Positions 1 through 11,603 of a stretch of 64,000 bases of DNA are shown in pieces (the first letter of the stretch is position 1; each line of letters starts with the position of its first letter). Made by a program: the position numbers and the translations under genes. Source of the DNA: Rhodanobacter sp. (GTDB taxonomy: Bacteria; Pseudomonadota; Gammaproteobacteria; Xanthomonadales; Rhodanobacteraceae); NCBI GenBank assembly GCA_004298015.1, contig SCSE01000080.1, positions 1 to 64,000 on the forward strand, read 5' to 3'. The notes under the pieces are model-generated. The model did no database searches, was not told the DNA's origin, and worked only from the letters and a program-made list of their open reading frames with translations.

Positions 1-371
1 CATAGACTGCGTCTCTCGTCAGGCTTGCATAGAACCACTATGCGCTCCTTCCGATACACCCATCCTATGGCGATAGCGCAATCTCGCTCTCCAAAGTTTC
101 TACGGCCCAAGCTCCTAGCCGGTTATGGGGCTTGGATGGTCGGGGCGAGAATTCGGCTGCGCCAGGACAGACAGCCTCTTGGCGCGTTGCCGATCGCCAT
201 ATGGAGATAACGCCTGCCATCATGGTGATGGCCGCGGTTACAGGCGTGAACCCACTGCCCTGATCCGGGAATGGGACCGATGCGCAGGCCACTGCGCGAT
301 GAGCTCCCCTACGCTGCTGTGTGAGCGACAGGGCACCCTGAGGCCAACGCTGCAGACGCTCGAGTAGCGGG
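1..371. other. Left edge, no gene recognised
   Basis: No gene is recognised in these 371 bases downstream of chpC. Short open frames occur on both strands, but none shows a family motif or a convincing ribosome-binding site. The only structure I see is a small dyad, GCATAG-N5-CTATGC, at 27-43. The stretch may hold the end of the chemosensory operon or the flank of a gene outside the window. Confidence 0.4.
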
Positions 372-911
372 TCAGGCGTGATCGTCCTGATCGGTGGAGG
401 CCCCCCGGTTTGCCTCGTCCTGTGGGATGTCCCCGGGGGAAACGTCAAGCAGATCCAGCAGCTCGGCCTCGATCCATTCCAGATCAGGTATCACGGCCAC
501 ATCGTCGCGGACCAGCACCTGGGCGCGGACACCCGCCGGCAACGTGCTGCCATCGTGGGTCGGAATGATCAACTCGGCATTCAGAGTGGTCAGGCGCGGA
601 AAGCCCTCGGTCATCACGGCGATGAAAGGCAGCCGGGGATTGTCACCCAGCGCCTTGAGCACCGCCACACGGCCACTCAGTCCAGCATCGCCTTCGGCGG
701 CTCCCGTAAGGCGGGTGAACGACACCAGCGGCACACGCCAACCGCGCCATGCAATCCGACCCAGCAACCAGTCAGGCGCACGCGCCACCGGCTCGGGCGT
801 GCTTTGGGTGATCACTTCGGCAATGGTGGCATTGGGCAACAACAGTCGCAGTTCGCCAGCTGGCACCAGCACGCAGCGGATCTCGCGGGGCAATACTTCA
901 TCACTGTTCAT
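372..911 (-). CDS. chpC: ChpC-like CheW-domain protein
   Basis: A 179-residue protein with a CheW-like fold: a beta-rich start (residues about 8-35, with VLVPAGELRLLLPNATIAEV), a central GRIAWRGWRVPLVSF segment typical of CheW coupling proteins, and an acidic, poorly conserved tail. CheW proteins link receptors to the histidine kinase at the cell pole. It is the last gene of the pilus chemosensory operon; its ATG overlaps the TGA of chpB by four bases, so the two are probably translationally coupled. In Pseudomonas aeruginosa ChpC is an accessory coupling protein. The name rests on position and fold; a second PilI-like role cannot be excluded. Confidence 0.8.
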   Translation of the reverse strand: MNSDEVLPREIRCVLVPAGELRLLLPNATIAEVITQSTPEPVARAPDWLLGRIAWRGWRVPLVSFTRLTGAAEGDAGLSGRVAVLKALGDNPRLPFIAVMTEGFPRLTTLNAELIIPTHDGSTLPAGVRAQVLVRDDVAVIPDLEWIEAELLDLLDVSPGDIPQDEANRGASTDQDDHA

Positions 912-2608
912 GGAAACACCTCGACCAGATGCGCTGCCAGCTCGTGCGGCGTACCTGAAAAACTGACCAACCGTTCGGCCACGATGCCACTGACCATGTC
1001 GGCGAAATGCTCACCGGACGACGTCTCCACCCAAACCTGGCCACCGCGATCGTGGATCGCCTGCGCACCGGCGACCCCATCGGTGCCGCGGCCGGCGAAT
1101 ACGATTCCCAGTGCGTCGCGTCCAAATGTATGGGCGGCCATAGTGAAACTGGCGTCGATCGACGGGGCTTGCGCGGCTTCTGCCGCGCCGCCGTGCAGTT
1201 CGATCTTGCCGTCCCGATGCAGTCTTATTTGCTGTCCTGTCGGAACCACCCATACGCTCCCCGACACTGCGACCTGACCGTGTCCGGCCTGATGCACCGG
1301 GAGTGCCGAATGGGTCGCCATCCGCTCCATCAATTCAGCCGTGGATTGGTCACCCTGATGCTGGGTAAGCACAAGGGTCAGCCGCGACGTGGCGGGCAAC
1401 GCCGCCAGGAACGCACAAACCGCGTCGGTCGCCGATGCAGCCGCGCCCAGCACCACAATGCGTTTCAACGCGGTGCCACGATCGTGCAGCAGCATCTCGC
1501 CGGACGATTCAGATTCATACGCCAGCGGAGCCACCGCCTCCTCCATTGACATCAGCTGGAGATTCATCTCCACCGATTCATTGTCGGAGTCAGCCGCATC
1601 GGCATTCGGCGCGAAAAATTCCACCGCACTGATTTTTTCGATCCCGAATTCGCTGGCATCGGGTTTACCGGACGGTGCCGTGACCACGGATGCCGACGAC
1701 GGCGTTTCGTCGTCACCCAGCAACGACCAGCCCTGGTGCTCACTGCCGAGCGGCGGGGCGACTTTTGCATCGCCTCCTTGTGATCCTGCATCGACCGGCT
1801 CGGAGGTCAGTGGCGCCAACTCCAGGTGATCCAGTTCGAACGCTGGCTTTGCCTGATGGTCGGCGGCCTGAGTGCTGGCAGCACCCGCATCCGCTGAATC
1901 GGGCATTGGCTGCATCCCGCTCGACGTTGCGACGTCCGCAAAGTCGCCGTCATGCAGCGGCAGGGGGTCGCGCTTGCCGTTTTGATACGGTCCCGAGCCT
2001 GCTGAAACGTCTTCCGGATCCTGGATTTCGCCAGAGGCCAGCAGCGCCTCCAGTTCGGCCTCCAGATTTTCCGACGCAGCGCTGACCTCACGTTCCCGCT
2101 CTGCGCCGGAATCCGCCTCGAGATCCAGGGTCTGCGCATCATCTGGCACCTCTGAAGCCACGCTGGGCAGCACCGCGCCCTCGGGTACCGATGAACCGAC
2201 GGGCTCGGCGTCCGCGTCGGCAACCACGGCGATCTCCACATCACGGGCGTGCTCGGGCCGCGGTGGGTCCACATCGCCCATCGCCATGACCTTGACCGCC
2301 AGGTGACGTGCCCAACGGGCGCGATCCCAACCGGTCAGGGCGCGACTGGCCTCGGCATCGTTGAAAACCACCCTCAAGCTGGCGTTGTCGATCACCTCGT
2401 AAAATGCCTCCAGTGCATCCTCGGCGGCATCGTCCAGGTTGACCACCAGCACGTCCGCGCCCAGTTGCTGCAGCAGGTCCCGGTTGAGACTTGATACAGA
2501 GCCCTCATGCACGATCCGCGCGCCCCGATCACTCAGAGCCTGGCGCAACTGGCCTCCCAGTTCGGTGTCATCGAACAGCAGCGCAACCGCCGGCGACGAC
2601 TCAGTCAT
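908..2608 (-). CDS. chpB: ChpB, CheB-like methylesterase of the pilus chemosensory system
   Basis: 566 residues. Residues 1-105 look like a degenerate receiver domain, 110-380 are a long acidic linker of low complexity, and 384-566 are a CheB-type C-terminal domain. CheB enzymes demethylate chemoreceptor glutamates with a Ser-His-Asp triad. His417 (in LTQHQG) and Asp510 (in GRGTDG) are visible, but the segment that normally reads GASxGGP is GAAASATDA (388-396), so an ungapped alignment puts alanine at the nucleophile position; Ser392 is shifted by two. The enzyme may be weak or inactive. It overlaps chpA by eight bases and chpC by four. The expected partner methyltransferase gene pilK is absent from the cluster. 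Confidence 0.85.
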   Translation of the reverse strand: MTESSPAVALLFDDTELGGQLRQALSDRGARIVHEGSVSSLNRDLLQQLGADVLVVNLDDAAEDALEAFYEVIDNASLRVVFNDAEASRALTGWDRARWARHLAVKVMAMGDVDPPRPEHARDVEIAVVADADAEPVGSSVPEGAVLPSVASEVPDDAQTLDLEADSGAEREREVSAASENLEAELEALLASGEIQDPEDVSAGSGPYQNGKRDPLPLHDGDFADVATSSGMQPMPDSADAGAASTQAADHQAKPAFELDHLELAPLTSEPVDAGSQGGDAKVAPPLGSEHQGWSLLGDDETPSSASVVTAPSGKPDASEFGIEKISAVEFFAPNADAADSDNESVEMNLQLMSMEEAVAPLAYESESSGEMLLHDRGTALKRIVVLGAAASATDAVCAFLAALPATSRLTLVLTQHQGDQSTAELMERMATHSALPVHQAGHGQVAVSGSVWVVPTGQQIRLHRDGKIELHGGAAEAAQAPSIDASFTMAAHTFGRDALGIVFAGRGTDGVAGAQAIHDRGGQVWVETSSGEHFADMVSGIVAERLVSFSGTPHELAAHLVEVFP

Positions 2609-5600
2609 CGCTCAACTCCATCGCTCGCTGGTCCAGCACCTCAGTGATCTGCAGCAGCAGATCAGCTTCCTGATACGGCTTGCCGAGATAGCGATCCACC
2701 CCGATGTCGAAGGCCCGCTGGCGGTGCTTGTCGCCACTGCGAGAGGTAATCATGATGATCGGTACGTTGCGCAGTCGCGGATCGGCCTTCATCTGGGTAG
2801 CCAGCTCGTAACCGTCCATCCGCGGCATTTCGATATCCAGCAGCATCAGGTCCGGCACGCGCTCATGCAGTTTCTCCAACGCATCGACACCGTCCTTTGC
2901 CGTACCGACTTCATATTCGTGACGTTCGAGCACACGACCGGTGACTTTGCGCATGGTGATTGAATCGTCGACCACCATGACCAGGGGACGTACTCTCACC
3001 TCCTCGATCACTGGCGCCTGCACCGCACTGAGGCCGTCTGCCAGCCGCTGCTGCTGACGTGCGATGCCGTAACGCACCAACGGCGCCAGGTCCAGAATGA
3101 TCAAAACCGAGCCATCACCCATGATGGTCGCACCGAGCAGACCGGGTACCGAGCTGATCTGCGGCCCCACCGACTTGACCACGATTTCACGCGAACCGAG
3201 CACGGCGTCGATACGAATGGCTGCACGCAGATCGCCAGCGCGGGTGAGCAGCAGCGGCTGCTGCTCGTCCTCGGTCGGCAAACCGGGAGGAAGACCCAGC
3301 AACTCTGCAAGATCATGAATTCCGTATTCCTCGTTGCCATATTGGAACGAGGGTTCGTCCTCGGCCAGGCGCACCGCCAGATCATCCGGATTGACCCGCG
3401 CCACCCCTTGCACCGAGGTCATCGGAATCGCAAAGGTCGCCTCACCGATGCGCACCAGAATGGCCTGGGTCACGGCCAGCGTGAACGGCAGTCGCAACAC
3501 GAATACGCTGCCCTTGCCCTCCTCCGACTCGATCGACAAGGAGCCGCCAAGCTGTTTGATTTCATTGGCGACCACGTCCATGCCCACGCCACGACCCGCC
3601 AGCTGGGTCACCTGGCTGGCGGTGGAGAAGCCGGGCTGGGTGATCAACGACAACAGCTGGTTGTCGGTGGGTGTGATGTTGGAACGCAGCAGGCCCCGCT
3701 CGATGCCGCGTTTGCGGATCGCCTCCCGATTCAGCCCACGCCCGTCGTCGCTGACCCGAATCACCACCTCGGTGGCTTCGCGGGCAACGCGGATATGCAC
3801 CGAACCTTCGGGCGGCTTGCCGGCCTTGCGGCGCTGCGCCGGGGTTTCGATACCGTGCGCGATGGCGTTGCGCAGCATGTGCTCGAACGGCGCCTTGATG
3901 CGGTCGAGCAGGTTGCGATCCATTTCGCCATGCGCACCCTCGACATACAGCTGGGCGCTCTTGCCTTGCTCCTGGGCGGCCTGGCGCAGGGTGCGGCGCA
4001 AGTTCGGCACCATCGTGTCGAACGGCAGCATGCGTGTACGCAGCAAACCGTCCTGCAGCTCCGTGCTGACCCGGGACTGCTGGATGAGCAGCGTCTCCGC
4101 CTGCCGGGTCAATTCGTCGAGCATGTTCTGGATCGATACCAGATCGGATACCGACTCGGCCAGGGCGCGCGAATACTGCTGCAATTGTGAATAGCGATCG
4201 AGCTCCAGCGGATCGAATGCCGTCAGACCGGCTTCACGGTGTTCGCGCTGGAAGCGCGCGATGATCTGCGCTTCGGTTTCGATTTCCAGCATGCGTAGCT
4301 GGCTGCGCAGGCGCGCTACGGTCTGCTCCAGTTCGACCAGGTTGAAGCGGTAGCCGGCAACCTGTTGTTCCAGGCGGGAGCGATAGATCGCCACTTCGCC
4401 CGCGTGACTGACGAGGCTGTCGAGCAAGTCGGCGCGAACCCGGATCTGCTCCTGCGAGGAGTGGACCTCTTCCTCCATTTCAGGCAGCAATTCGGGCAGC
4501 TCGGTGGCGCTCTCGATGGGCTTCGCAATCGGCTTCGTCGGCGCCGGTGTGGGTGCGGATGCAGGCTTGGTATCGAGCTCCCAAGACGCTTCATCGGCGA
4601 GGATCTCGGTACCTGCCAGCTTCAAGAGGCGATCGATCGCCGCCTGCGGATAGTCGATGTCCTCACCCTGGGAAACACGCTGCACCAGTGCATGCAGCTG
4701 ATCGAAGCTGGCTTCCAGCGCCGCGATCAGCGACTTCGCCGTCGCTTCATCGCCGATCGGCTTTTCGAGCAGCGTCTCGATCGCATGTGCCAGGTCACCC
4801 AACGGCGCCAGCCCTGCAATTCTTGCACCTCCCTTCAGGGTATGCAGGTCGCGCTGCAGCTCCGGCACATACGCCGCCCCCATCGGATCAGCGTGCCATT
4901 GCGCCAGCACCCCGTCGGCGTGATCAAGAATTTCACGAGCTTCGTCGATGAAAACCTCGAGCAGATCGGCATCGACCGGGTTGGGGCTGCCTTGCGCCTG
5001 CTCTTTTTTCGCGAAAGCACCGGTAGCGTCAAGGTCTGCCCTGCCCGGCGCCAGCTCGGTGGCAGCTCGATCTTCTTCCGTCTGCTCTGCGGCGACCTGC
5101 TCTGCGGCAGCTGGATCTTCTTCCGTCTGCTCGGTGGCGGCCTGCTCGGTGGCGGCCTGCTCTGCGGTCGCGCAGTCAACTGACGCAGCATCACCTACCA
5201 TCTCACCGGGCTCGAACGCACCCAGCGCGGCAATCATCTCCGCAGCCAGCTGATCATGGTGATCATCGGCCAGACCATGAAATTCCTCGCCCTCGGCAGC
5301 CACTCCGGCAACGACGTCCGAAGGAGCGTCATCGTCCACACCCTGCCCGCCCACGAAATCCAGCGATGCCAGCTCGTCAGCATCCGGATCAGACACGATG
5401 TGGGGTGTCTTCGATTCGGGGTAGCAATCCCGCAGCGCAATGATTTGTGCCGTCAAAGCGCTTGTATCGGGAAGTCTGGGCTCAGCCGCATCGAACTGAT
5501 CCATCACCTGGCTGACCACGTCAATCGACTCGCCGAGCATGCGCACGCCATCTTGCGGCAAGGGCAACCCGGCCCCGCGCAAACGCTTGACCAGCCCCTC

Positions 5601-8429
5601 CAGCGGTGACAACAGCTGTGTCAGCAGCGGGATATCGACCATTGCAATGGCGCCATGCAATGTGTGCACGGCACGCAACAGAGGCTCCCCGATGGGCAGC
5701 TCGTTGCCACTTTGCGCAATCGCGCGACGAATGGTCTGCTGGTATTGCCCGACCTCGCTGCGCAGGATCTCCAGCAATACCGGATCGACCGGCGGCAGCG
5801 ACGGCATACCAAACGCCGGGGTGTCTTCCGCTGCATCGAGCGCCTCCGCGACGGCCGGCTCATCGACCGCCTTGCGTTCCGTGACGGCCGCCTCGGGTAT
5901 GGCGTTTGCATCCACTTCCACGCGGGGGATACGACGACGAACCAGTTTACGAACAGTTTCGGTGCCGCTGGCGATGTAATCCTCGACTCGAGCCTGACGA
6001 CCGGCTGTCAACTGCTCGGCGGCCCGCATGATGGCGCTGAGCGGGGCCTGCGGCGCCCCTTCGCCCTTGAGCGCCCCCAGCAGCCCGGGCAAGGCCTCAA
6101 TGGCATGCCTGATCAAGGCCTGTACGTTGTCGTCAGGCTCGATCGAATGGTCCAGGACATGATTGAGCAAGTCCTCGACCTTCCACGCAAATTCACCGAG
6201 AACACCGGCGCCCACCAGCCGGCCAGAGCCTTTGAGCGTGTGAAATGAACGGCGAATGCCAGTCAGCGACGCATGCCTGGAGGGGTCGTCCAGCCAGTCT
6301 GCTTCGGCTTGCTTGAGGCTGTCGATTTCCTCCTGCATTTCCTCCAGGAAAATTTCACGAATATCGTCGTCAATACCCTCCGCCCGGGCATTGAAGCGGG
6401 TGTTGGCAGCAAGGGGATCGCGCACCGGCACCTGTTCGAAGATCTCTTCCTCGATCTCGCTCCACGCACTGTCTTCGCCGTCATGCACATCCACCGGATC
6501 GGATGGAGCCATGGCCTCGGTTTGCGCAAGGCGCAATCCATCGAGGTCCTGCGCGTCGATGCCTTGGCGTGCCTCCTGCTGGACAAACAGGTTGGACGCC
6601 TCATGACCCGGGTGCACACTGACCGACTCGGTAAGCTCGGGATATTGGCCCGAGACGCCGTCGTCTGCAGCCGCTTCGATGCCGGTGGCCGCGGCCGGAG
6701 GCTCGGGCAGCTCCCGTGGGACCGGTACCGGCCAGTAGCCGAGCAGACCAAGACTGTGCTCGGCCACATCGAGGATGTGATCGAGGCCGCCACGATGTTC
6801 CCGGGCCGCCTCCAGATAATATTCCAGCGCGGCGATCGCATCGGCGAGATGATCCATCTGGGTCCCGCTGGGCACCCGCTGATCTTCGAGCAGTTCGTAG
6901 CCGATGAAACGTCCTACCCCCTGCGCCAACTCCGCCGGGCGCGGCGTGGACATCATCCGCATCGCGCCTGCGACTTCGTCCATCAGCATCGGCGTGCCGA
7001 CCAGACGTTCGTGCTCCCAGCCGGACTCCACGAAGGAAACGATCGCCTCCTTCACCGTGACGGTGTTCTTGATCGCCTCCTGCATCAGGGTGGCGACCAC
7101 ACCGAGTGCCTCGCTGCGCGGCAGGCCCTGGGTGATCCCCTGCTCATCCGGGTCGCTCTGCGATCCGAGACTTTCGATATGGTCGTCCAGCGACGCTTCG
7201 ACATAGAGCAACGCGCCAGCCACATCCAGCAAGGTTTCTTCGTCCGGCGAGCGCATCCGGCTGGCAATTTCGTCAATGATACGTCGCTGCTCGCTGACTA
7301 CCCGCCGGGGTACCGCCAACGCGAGCATCCCGAGGGTGTCCCCGACGCGCTCAAGTACCTCGCCCTGGACCCCGAGTTGTGCCGGATCGCCGTCGGACTG
7401 GCGCAGGAACAGGTCGAGCGCCTCCTTGACTCGCAACAAATCATCCTTCAACGCTCGCGAAACCGAATCGAGCAGGGCGCGGTTGTGCCCCGACATCGAG
7501 CCACGCGCATGCTCAAGCTCTCCCGCGCCAGGAAGCAGGCTGTCCAGCTCATAGGTGGAGCGCAACAGCTCCATATGGGGGCTGTCCTGCTTTGCCTGGG
7601 CCACGATATAAAGCAGCTTGCAGGCCACCTCATCCGCGTCGCCATCGTGCAGGGCGTTCTCGCCGTGTTCGAGTAACTCGCGAATGTTGCGGTCGACCTT
7701 GCCGATCAGTTGCCGAATTTCGCCGACCTGACTTTTGAGCATGCCCTGCTCGACGCCCTCAAGCACGCCGGCAGTGATCCATCACAACCGCCGACCGTGC
7801 ACGTGGTAGCAACGGGCGGTGACGGCGAGCAATGTCTTGCGCATCCCGACGAGCTGTTCCGCAGCATTCTGCCCACGGAACCAGCCAAGCAACTGCTGCT
7901 GGAATCGCAGCCGCAAGTCGACCAGTTCACCGCGATGAGCTTCGGCGTAAGCCTCGCTCATCGCGGCCGGCGCCTGCTCGGGCAGGAACGCATCGAGATT
8001 GGGGTGGAACATCGCCGATTCACTCAGCGGTGGCTGTTCCCGGCTGGCGCGCAAATCGTTGAGCAACGGCAACAACACCACCGGCACGTCCCGATGGCCG
8101 CCTGACAATCGCTCCAGATAATCGGGAAGCTGCATCAGGCCCCGCATCAAGGTGGCATAGGCCTCCTCGCGATAGGTGACCCGGTCATCCAGCAAGGTGG
8201 AACAGAGCGCCTCCATCTCGGCGGCAACCGTCGCCGCTCCGTACAACTCGACCATTCGCAAGGTGCCATGCACCTGATGAAGGTGGCTCGCGCACGAACG
8301 CATGACATCGACATCGCCAGGATTGTCGACGTAGGTCTCCAGTGCATCGCGGGCCATCGACAAGGATTCGTCGAGTTCCAGCTTGACCCACTGCAGGGTG
8401 GTGAAATCGATGTGATCTTGAAGTCTCAT
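2601..8429 (-). pseudogene. chpA: ChpA (PilL) hybrid histidine kinase, interrupted by in-frame TGA
   Basis: The central kinase of twitching motility, which phosphorylates PilG and PilH. Read through, it is 1942 codons. The ATG at 8429 follows GAGAGAGG. Codon 216 is TGA (7784-7782); the frame then continues as WITAGVLEG into a 1721-codon open stretch, so there is no frameshift. In through-numbering there is an Hpt-like segment near His51, Hpt motifs HTLKGSG at His730, HTLHG at His922 and HTLKGGA at His1196, a kinase ATP-binding region near 1500-1650 (HMLRNAIAHG, DDGRGLN, GRGVGMD), a CheW-like domain, and a receiver with its aspartate near 1863 (LLDIEMP). Everything after the stop looks intact. 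The stop could be a true mutation, a read-through site or a sequencing error. Re-initiation at GTG 7766 would keep the kinase core. Confidence 0.85.
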
Positions 8430-8516
8430 GCGCCTCTCTCAGCGGTCGCGTATCTGTCCTTCGCGCAACCTGCGAGACTACCCCCCGTCAAAATGCTGAT
8501 ACCGACCATGCCGAGG

Positions 8517-10553
8517 TCAACCCGGCAACTTGAAGTGGGCCACCGAACGTCGCAGATCGCTTGCCAGCTGGGCCAGCGTACCAATCGAGTCAGCAGTCTG
8601 GCTGGCGCCTTGCGAAGTCTGGGAGGTGATTTCCTGAATCGCGTTCATCGATACGGAAATATCCGTGGCCGCGGACGACTGCTCGCGGGCTGCCGAGGAA
8701 ATGTTCTGAATCAGCGCCGAGAGGTCATGCGAGACTCGCTCGATGTCGCCCAGAGCGCTGCCGGCGTCTTCGGCCAGACGCGCGCCTGCAACGACCTCGG
8801 CGGTGGTCTGCTCCATCGAGTTGACCGCTTCGTTGGTATCGGACTGAATCGTCTGAACCAGCGTTTCGATGCGCTTGGTGGCACTGGTCGAGCGTTCGGC
8901 CAATCGCTGCACTTCGTCCGCGACCACCGCAAAGCCTCGACCGGCCTCACCGGCCGACGCGGCCTGAATGGCCGCGTTGAGCGCGAGAATGTTGGTCTGC
9001 TCGGCAATGTCGTTGATCAGTTCGACGATCGACCCGATTTCCTGCGACGACTCACCCAGCCGTTTGATGCGCTTCGAGGTCTCCTGGATCTGGTCGCGGA
9101 TCGAGTCCATCCCGGAAATGGTCTCGCGCACCACTTCGGCGCCGCGCGAGGCAATCTTCACCGAGCGCTCGGCCACGCTGGCGGACTCGGCAGAGTCCTT
9201 GGACACCACATCCATCGAGCTCACGATCTGGTTGATCGCCGACGTCGCGGAGCTGATCTGCTGCGCCTGCTGTTCGGCCGCGTCCGCCAGATGGCGCGCC
9301 GTGGTCTGGGTTTCCTGCGCCGACGACGACACCTGCTCGGAAGTCTCATTGATGGTGGTCACCAGTGAGCGCAGCTCATCGATGGCGTAGTTCACCGAGT
9401 CGGCAATCGCACCGGTGATGTCCTCGGACACCGTGGTCTTGACCGTGAGATCACCTTCGGCCAGCGAACCCATCTCATCCAGCAAGCGCATGATCGCCTC
9501 CTGGTTACGCTGATTGAGCTCGGCACTGCTGGCAAAGCGCTTGCGTTGGTCGCGCACCAGGGTGATCACCAGCAGCAACGCGAATGCAACTGCCCCGACC
9601 GCACCAAGCAGGCCCCACAAGATGTTGGGAAACAGACGCCGCAGCGACAGCTTGCCGATCTGTTCGGACACATCGTTGGCGCGCAACAGGACCGTCTGCG
9701 AGTCCAGTGACGCCTGGTTACCGGCATGTTTGACGTCGGCGATATTGCCCGCTGCCGCAACCAGCTTGGCGAGCGGATCGGCGAGCTTGTTCCAGCTTGT
9801 ATCCATGTCGGCCAGAATCTTGTGGGCGTTTGCATCCTTGACGGGTCTCACACCGCTGTCAGGGCTATTCACCAGCAACCCCTTCAGCACGCTGCCGTAC
9901 AGCAAGGCGTCGCGCGACAGACCATCGGCGGCGGACTGTGCCGTGTCGCCACCCTGCAGGACCTCCTGCACGCGACGGATAATGCGGTCGGCCGACAGCA
10001 TCTGACGAGACGTTCCGAGCATCTGCTCGGAGCTGCCGTTACGCTGCTGCAAGATGTTGACCACTTGTTCCATGCTTGAATTGAGCAACGGCATCTGTTG
10101 CGACAAGGTGTTCGCGCGCAGTCTCGAATCGAGCACCACCGCCTTGTTGGAAAGAATCTTGCTGATGTCGGCGTCAAGCTGTTTCCACGAACTGTCCAGC
10201 GCACTCACGGCGCGGCCGGCCGGTGTTGCATTGTTGTTGCTGTAGGCCTCCATACCGGTTGCGGGATCGCCCTTGTTGAGGCGCTGTACCGCCGAATCGA
10301 TGGAGTCACGGGTACTTTCGAGCTCCTTGAAGGAGCTGGCATTGCCGTCCGCCGACTCCAGTGCGAACTTTGCCGTCTGCTGCGACAGCACCTGGATTTG
10401 CGTGGTCAACGCAATCGCTTGCCGATCCTCACCGTTCTTCTGGTTGAGCAGAAAGAAATCCAGTGCCGCGAAGCCGATCGCAATCAGCAGCAGGACAATG
10501 AGTACGGTGTAACCCCGTTCCCTGCTGACGCCCCCTGTAGTGCTCATGTTCAC
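8517..10553 (-). CDS. pilJ: PilJ, type IV pilus methyl-accepting chemotaxis protein
   Basis: 678 residues. It is the membrane receptor of the pilus chemosensory system, which senses surface contact through the pilin. A first membrane helix lies at about 14-37, followed by a helical periplasmic region (PilJ domains), a second helix at about 308-335, a HAMP-like stretch ([10 protein letters not shown]), and a long cytoplasmic coiled coil. The hairpin tip carries [20 protein letters not shown], where IQAASAGE replaces the IEAARAGE of ordinary chemoreceptors, a PilJ hallmark. GAGGTG precedes the ATG closely. It lies 120 bases after pilI and 87 before chpA. No pilK follows it, unlike in Pseudomonas. 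Confidence 0.95.
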   Translation of the reverse strand: MNMSTTGGVSRERGYTVLIVLLLIAIGFAALDFFLLNQKNGEDRQAIALTTQIQVLSQQTAKFALESADGNASSFKELESTRDSIDSAVQRLNKGDPATGMEAYSNNNATPAGRAVSALDSSWKQLDADISKILSNKAVVLDSRLRANTLSQQMPLLNSSMEQVVNILQQRNGSSEQMLGTSRQMLSADRIIRRVQEVLQGGDTAQSAADGLSRDALLYGSVLKGLLVNSPDSGVRPVKDANAHKILADMDTSWNKLADPLAKLVAAAGNIADVKHAGNQASLDSQTVLLRANDVSEQIGKLSLRRLFPNILWGLLGAVGAVAFALLLVITLVRDQRKRFASSAELNQRNQEAIMRLLDEMGSLAEGDLTVKTTVSEDITGAIADSVNYAIDELRSLVTTINETSEQVSSSAQETQTTARHLADAAEQQAQQISSATSAINQIVSSMDVVSKDSAESASVAERSVKIASRGAEVVRETISGMDSIRDQIQETSKRIKRLGESSQEIGSIVELINDIAEQTNILALNAAIQAASAGEAGRGFAVVADEVQRLAERSTSATKRIETLVQTIQSDTNEAVNSMEQTTAEVVAGARLAEDAGSALGDIERVSHDLSALIQNISSAAREQSSAATDISVSMNAIQEITSQTSQGASQTADSIGTLAQLASDLRRSVAHFKLPG

Positions 10554-10673
10554 CTCGTCCGTCTCTACCTTGCCGCCACCGCCGCATCAGCGAGTATCGA
10601 CCAGGGATTCACCATCCCAAATTTCCGGCCATCACCGGCCCGGCCCTTCGATCGCTGGAGCGCTAACCCGGCA

Positions 10674-11213
10674 TCAGGCTGCGGCCCGACGAAAATCTGG
10701 CGCGCGCACCAACCGGCTCATGCTGAAAATTGCCAACTTCTGTTCACCGACCCGGTTCTCGACAAAACGCATCAGCCGAGGATCCTCCTCGCGTTCGGCC
10801 CCCTGCCGCTGCTCTTCGTCGACTGTTCGCTGACCGAACACCTCATCCACCAGCAACGCCACGTTGCCGCTGCCCTGGCGCACCACCAGAAGCCGGGTAC
10901 GCTCGGTGTGCTGGGTCCGTTCGCCAAACAGGAAGCGCGCAAAATCAATCACGGGGACCAGATTGCCCCGCACATTGGCCACACCCAGCAGCCACGGCCG
11001 GGTCCCGGGCACCGGTGTGAGCACCGGCACCGCGAGCAACTCATTGATTTCATCGATCCCGCTGAGCAGGAGTCGCGAACCGACCCGGAAACCGATCCCG
11101 CGCCATAATCCCGGTGCCTCCAGCTTGTCCTGCGTGTCCGCCGCATGTGCCAGCGAAAGTCGCTCGTAGCGAGCAAGAATTTCGTAAGGGGTCTGATGGG
11201 CGACCAGACTCAT
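10674..11213 (-). CDS. pilI: PilI, CheW-type coupling protein
   Basis: 179 residues from the ATG at 11213, which overlaps the pilH stop as ATGA; a longer frame upstream has no family resemblance. It is a CheW-domain protein that should couple PilJ to ChpA. Visible CheW features are GIGFRVGSRLLLSGIDEINE near the N terminus, PGTRPWLLGVANVRGNLVPV in the middle and LVVRQGSGNVALLVDEVFG towards the end. Position between pilH and pilJ matches the standard cluster order and separates it from chpC, the other CheW-like gene here. Confidence 0.93.
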   Translation of the reverse strand: MSLVAHQTPYEILARYERLSLAHAADTQDKLEAPGLWRGIGFRVGSRLLLSGIDEINELLAVPVLTPVPGTRPWLLGVANVRGNLVPVIDFARFLFGERTQHTERTRLLVVRQGSGNVALLVDEVFGQRTVDEEQRQGAEREEDPRLMRFVENRVGEQKLAIFSMSRLVRAPDFRRAAA

Positions 11214-11581
11214 GTGGCACCCGCGGAGAGATCGTTGATGCAGGCCAGAAGTTCCTTCTCGTTCACCGGCTTGGTAATGAACGCGCGAGCGCCTTGCCGC
11301 ATGCCCCACACCCGGTCGGTCTCCATCGACTTGGTCGTGATCATCACGATCGGCACAGTCGATGTCGCCGGATCGCGCGTCAGGGTACGCGTCGCCTGAA
11401 AGCCATTCATGCCCGGCATGATGACATCCATGATGATCAAGTCGGGCAAGTCACTGCGTACGCGCTCGATACCTTCCTCGGCGCTGTTCACTGCGTCGAC
11501 CTTGTGACCGGCGCGTTCGAGCAAGGTGGTGAAGACGCGCACATCGGTCGGCGAGTCGTCAATGATAAGAATATTGGCCAC
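11210..11581 (-). CDS. pilH: PilH, single-domain response regulator
   Basis: 123 residues, a stand-alone CheY-like receiver. The acidic pocket is Asp8/Asp9, the phospho-acceptor is Asp52 (IIMDVIMP), the switch threonine is in VMITTKS and the conserved lysine is in FITKPV. In Pseudomonas PilH works with PilG downstream of ChpA and is linked to pilus retraction through PilT; whether it acts as a phosphate sink or on its own target is debated. It sits 22 bases after pilG and overlaps pilI by four bases. Confidence 0.95.
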   Translation of the reverse strand: MANILIIDDSPTDVRVFTTLLERAGHKVDAVNSAEEGIERVRSDLPDLIIMDVIMPGMNGFQATRTLTRDPATSTVPIVMITTKSMETDRVWGMRQGARAFITKPVNEKELLACINDLSAGAT

Positions 11582-11603
11582 AGGTCCCCCTCAAAATCTG
11601 CAG

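Noticed and set aside
1-371. 127-codon leftward frame and short rightward frames at the left edge
   Set aside because: No family motif, no good start signal, and overlap with chpC in part.
7782-7784. TGA in chpA as a selenocysteine codon
   Set aside because: Relatives have no selenium chemistry at this place, no hairpin like a bacterial SECIS was seen just after it, and a nonsense mutation or read error is simpler.
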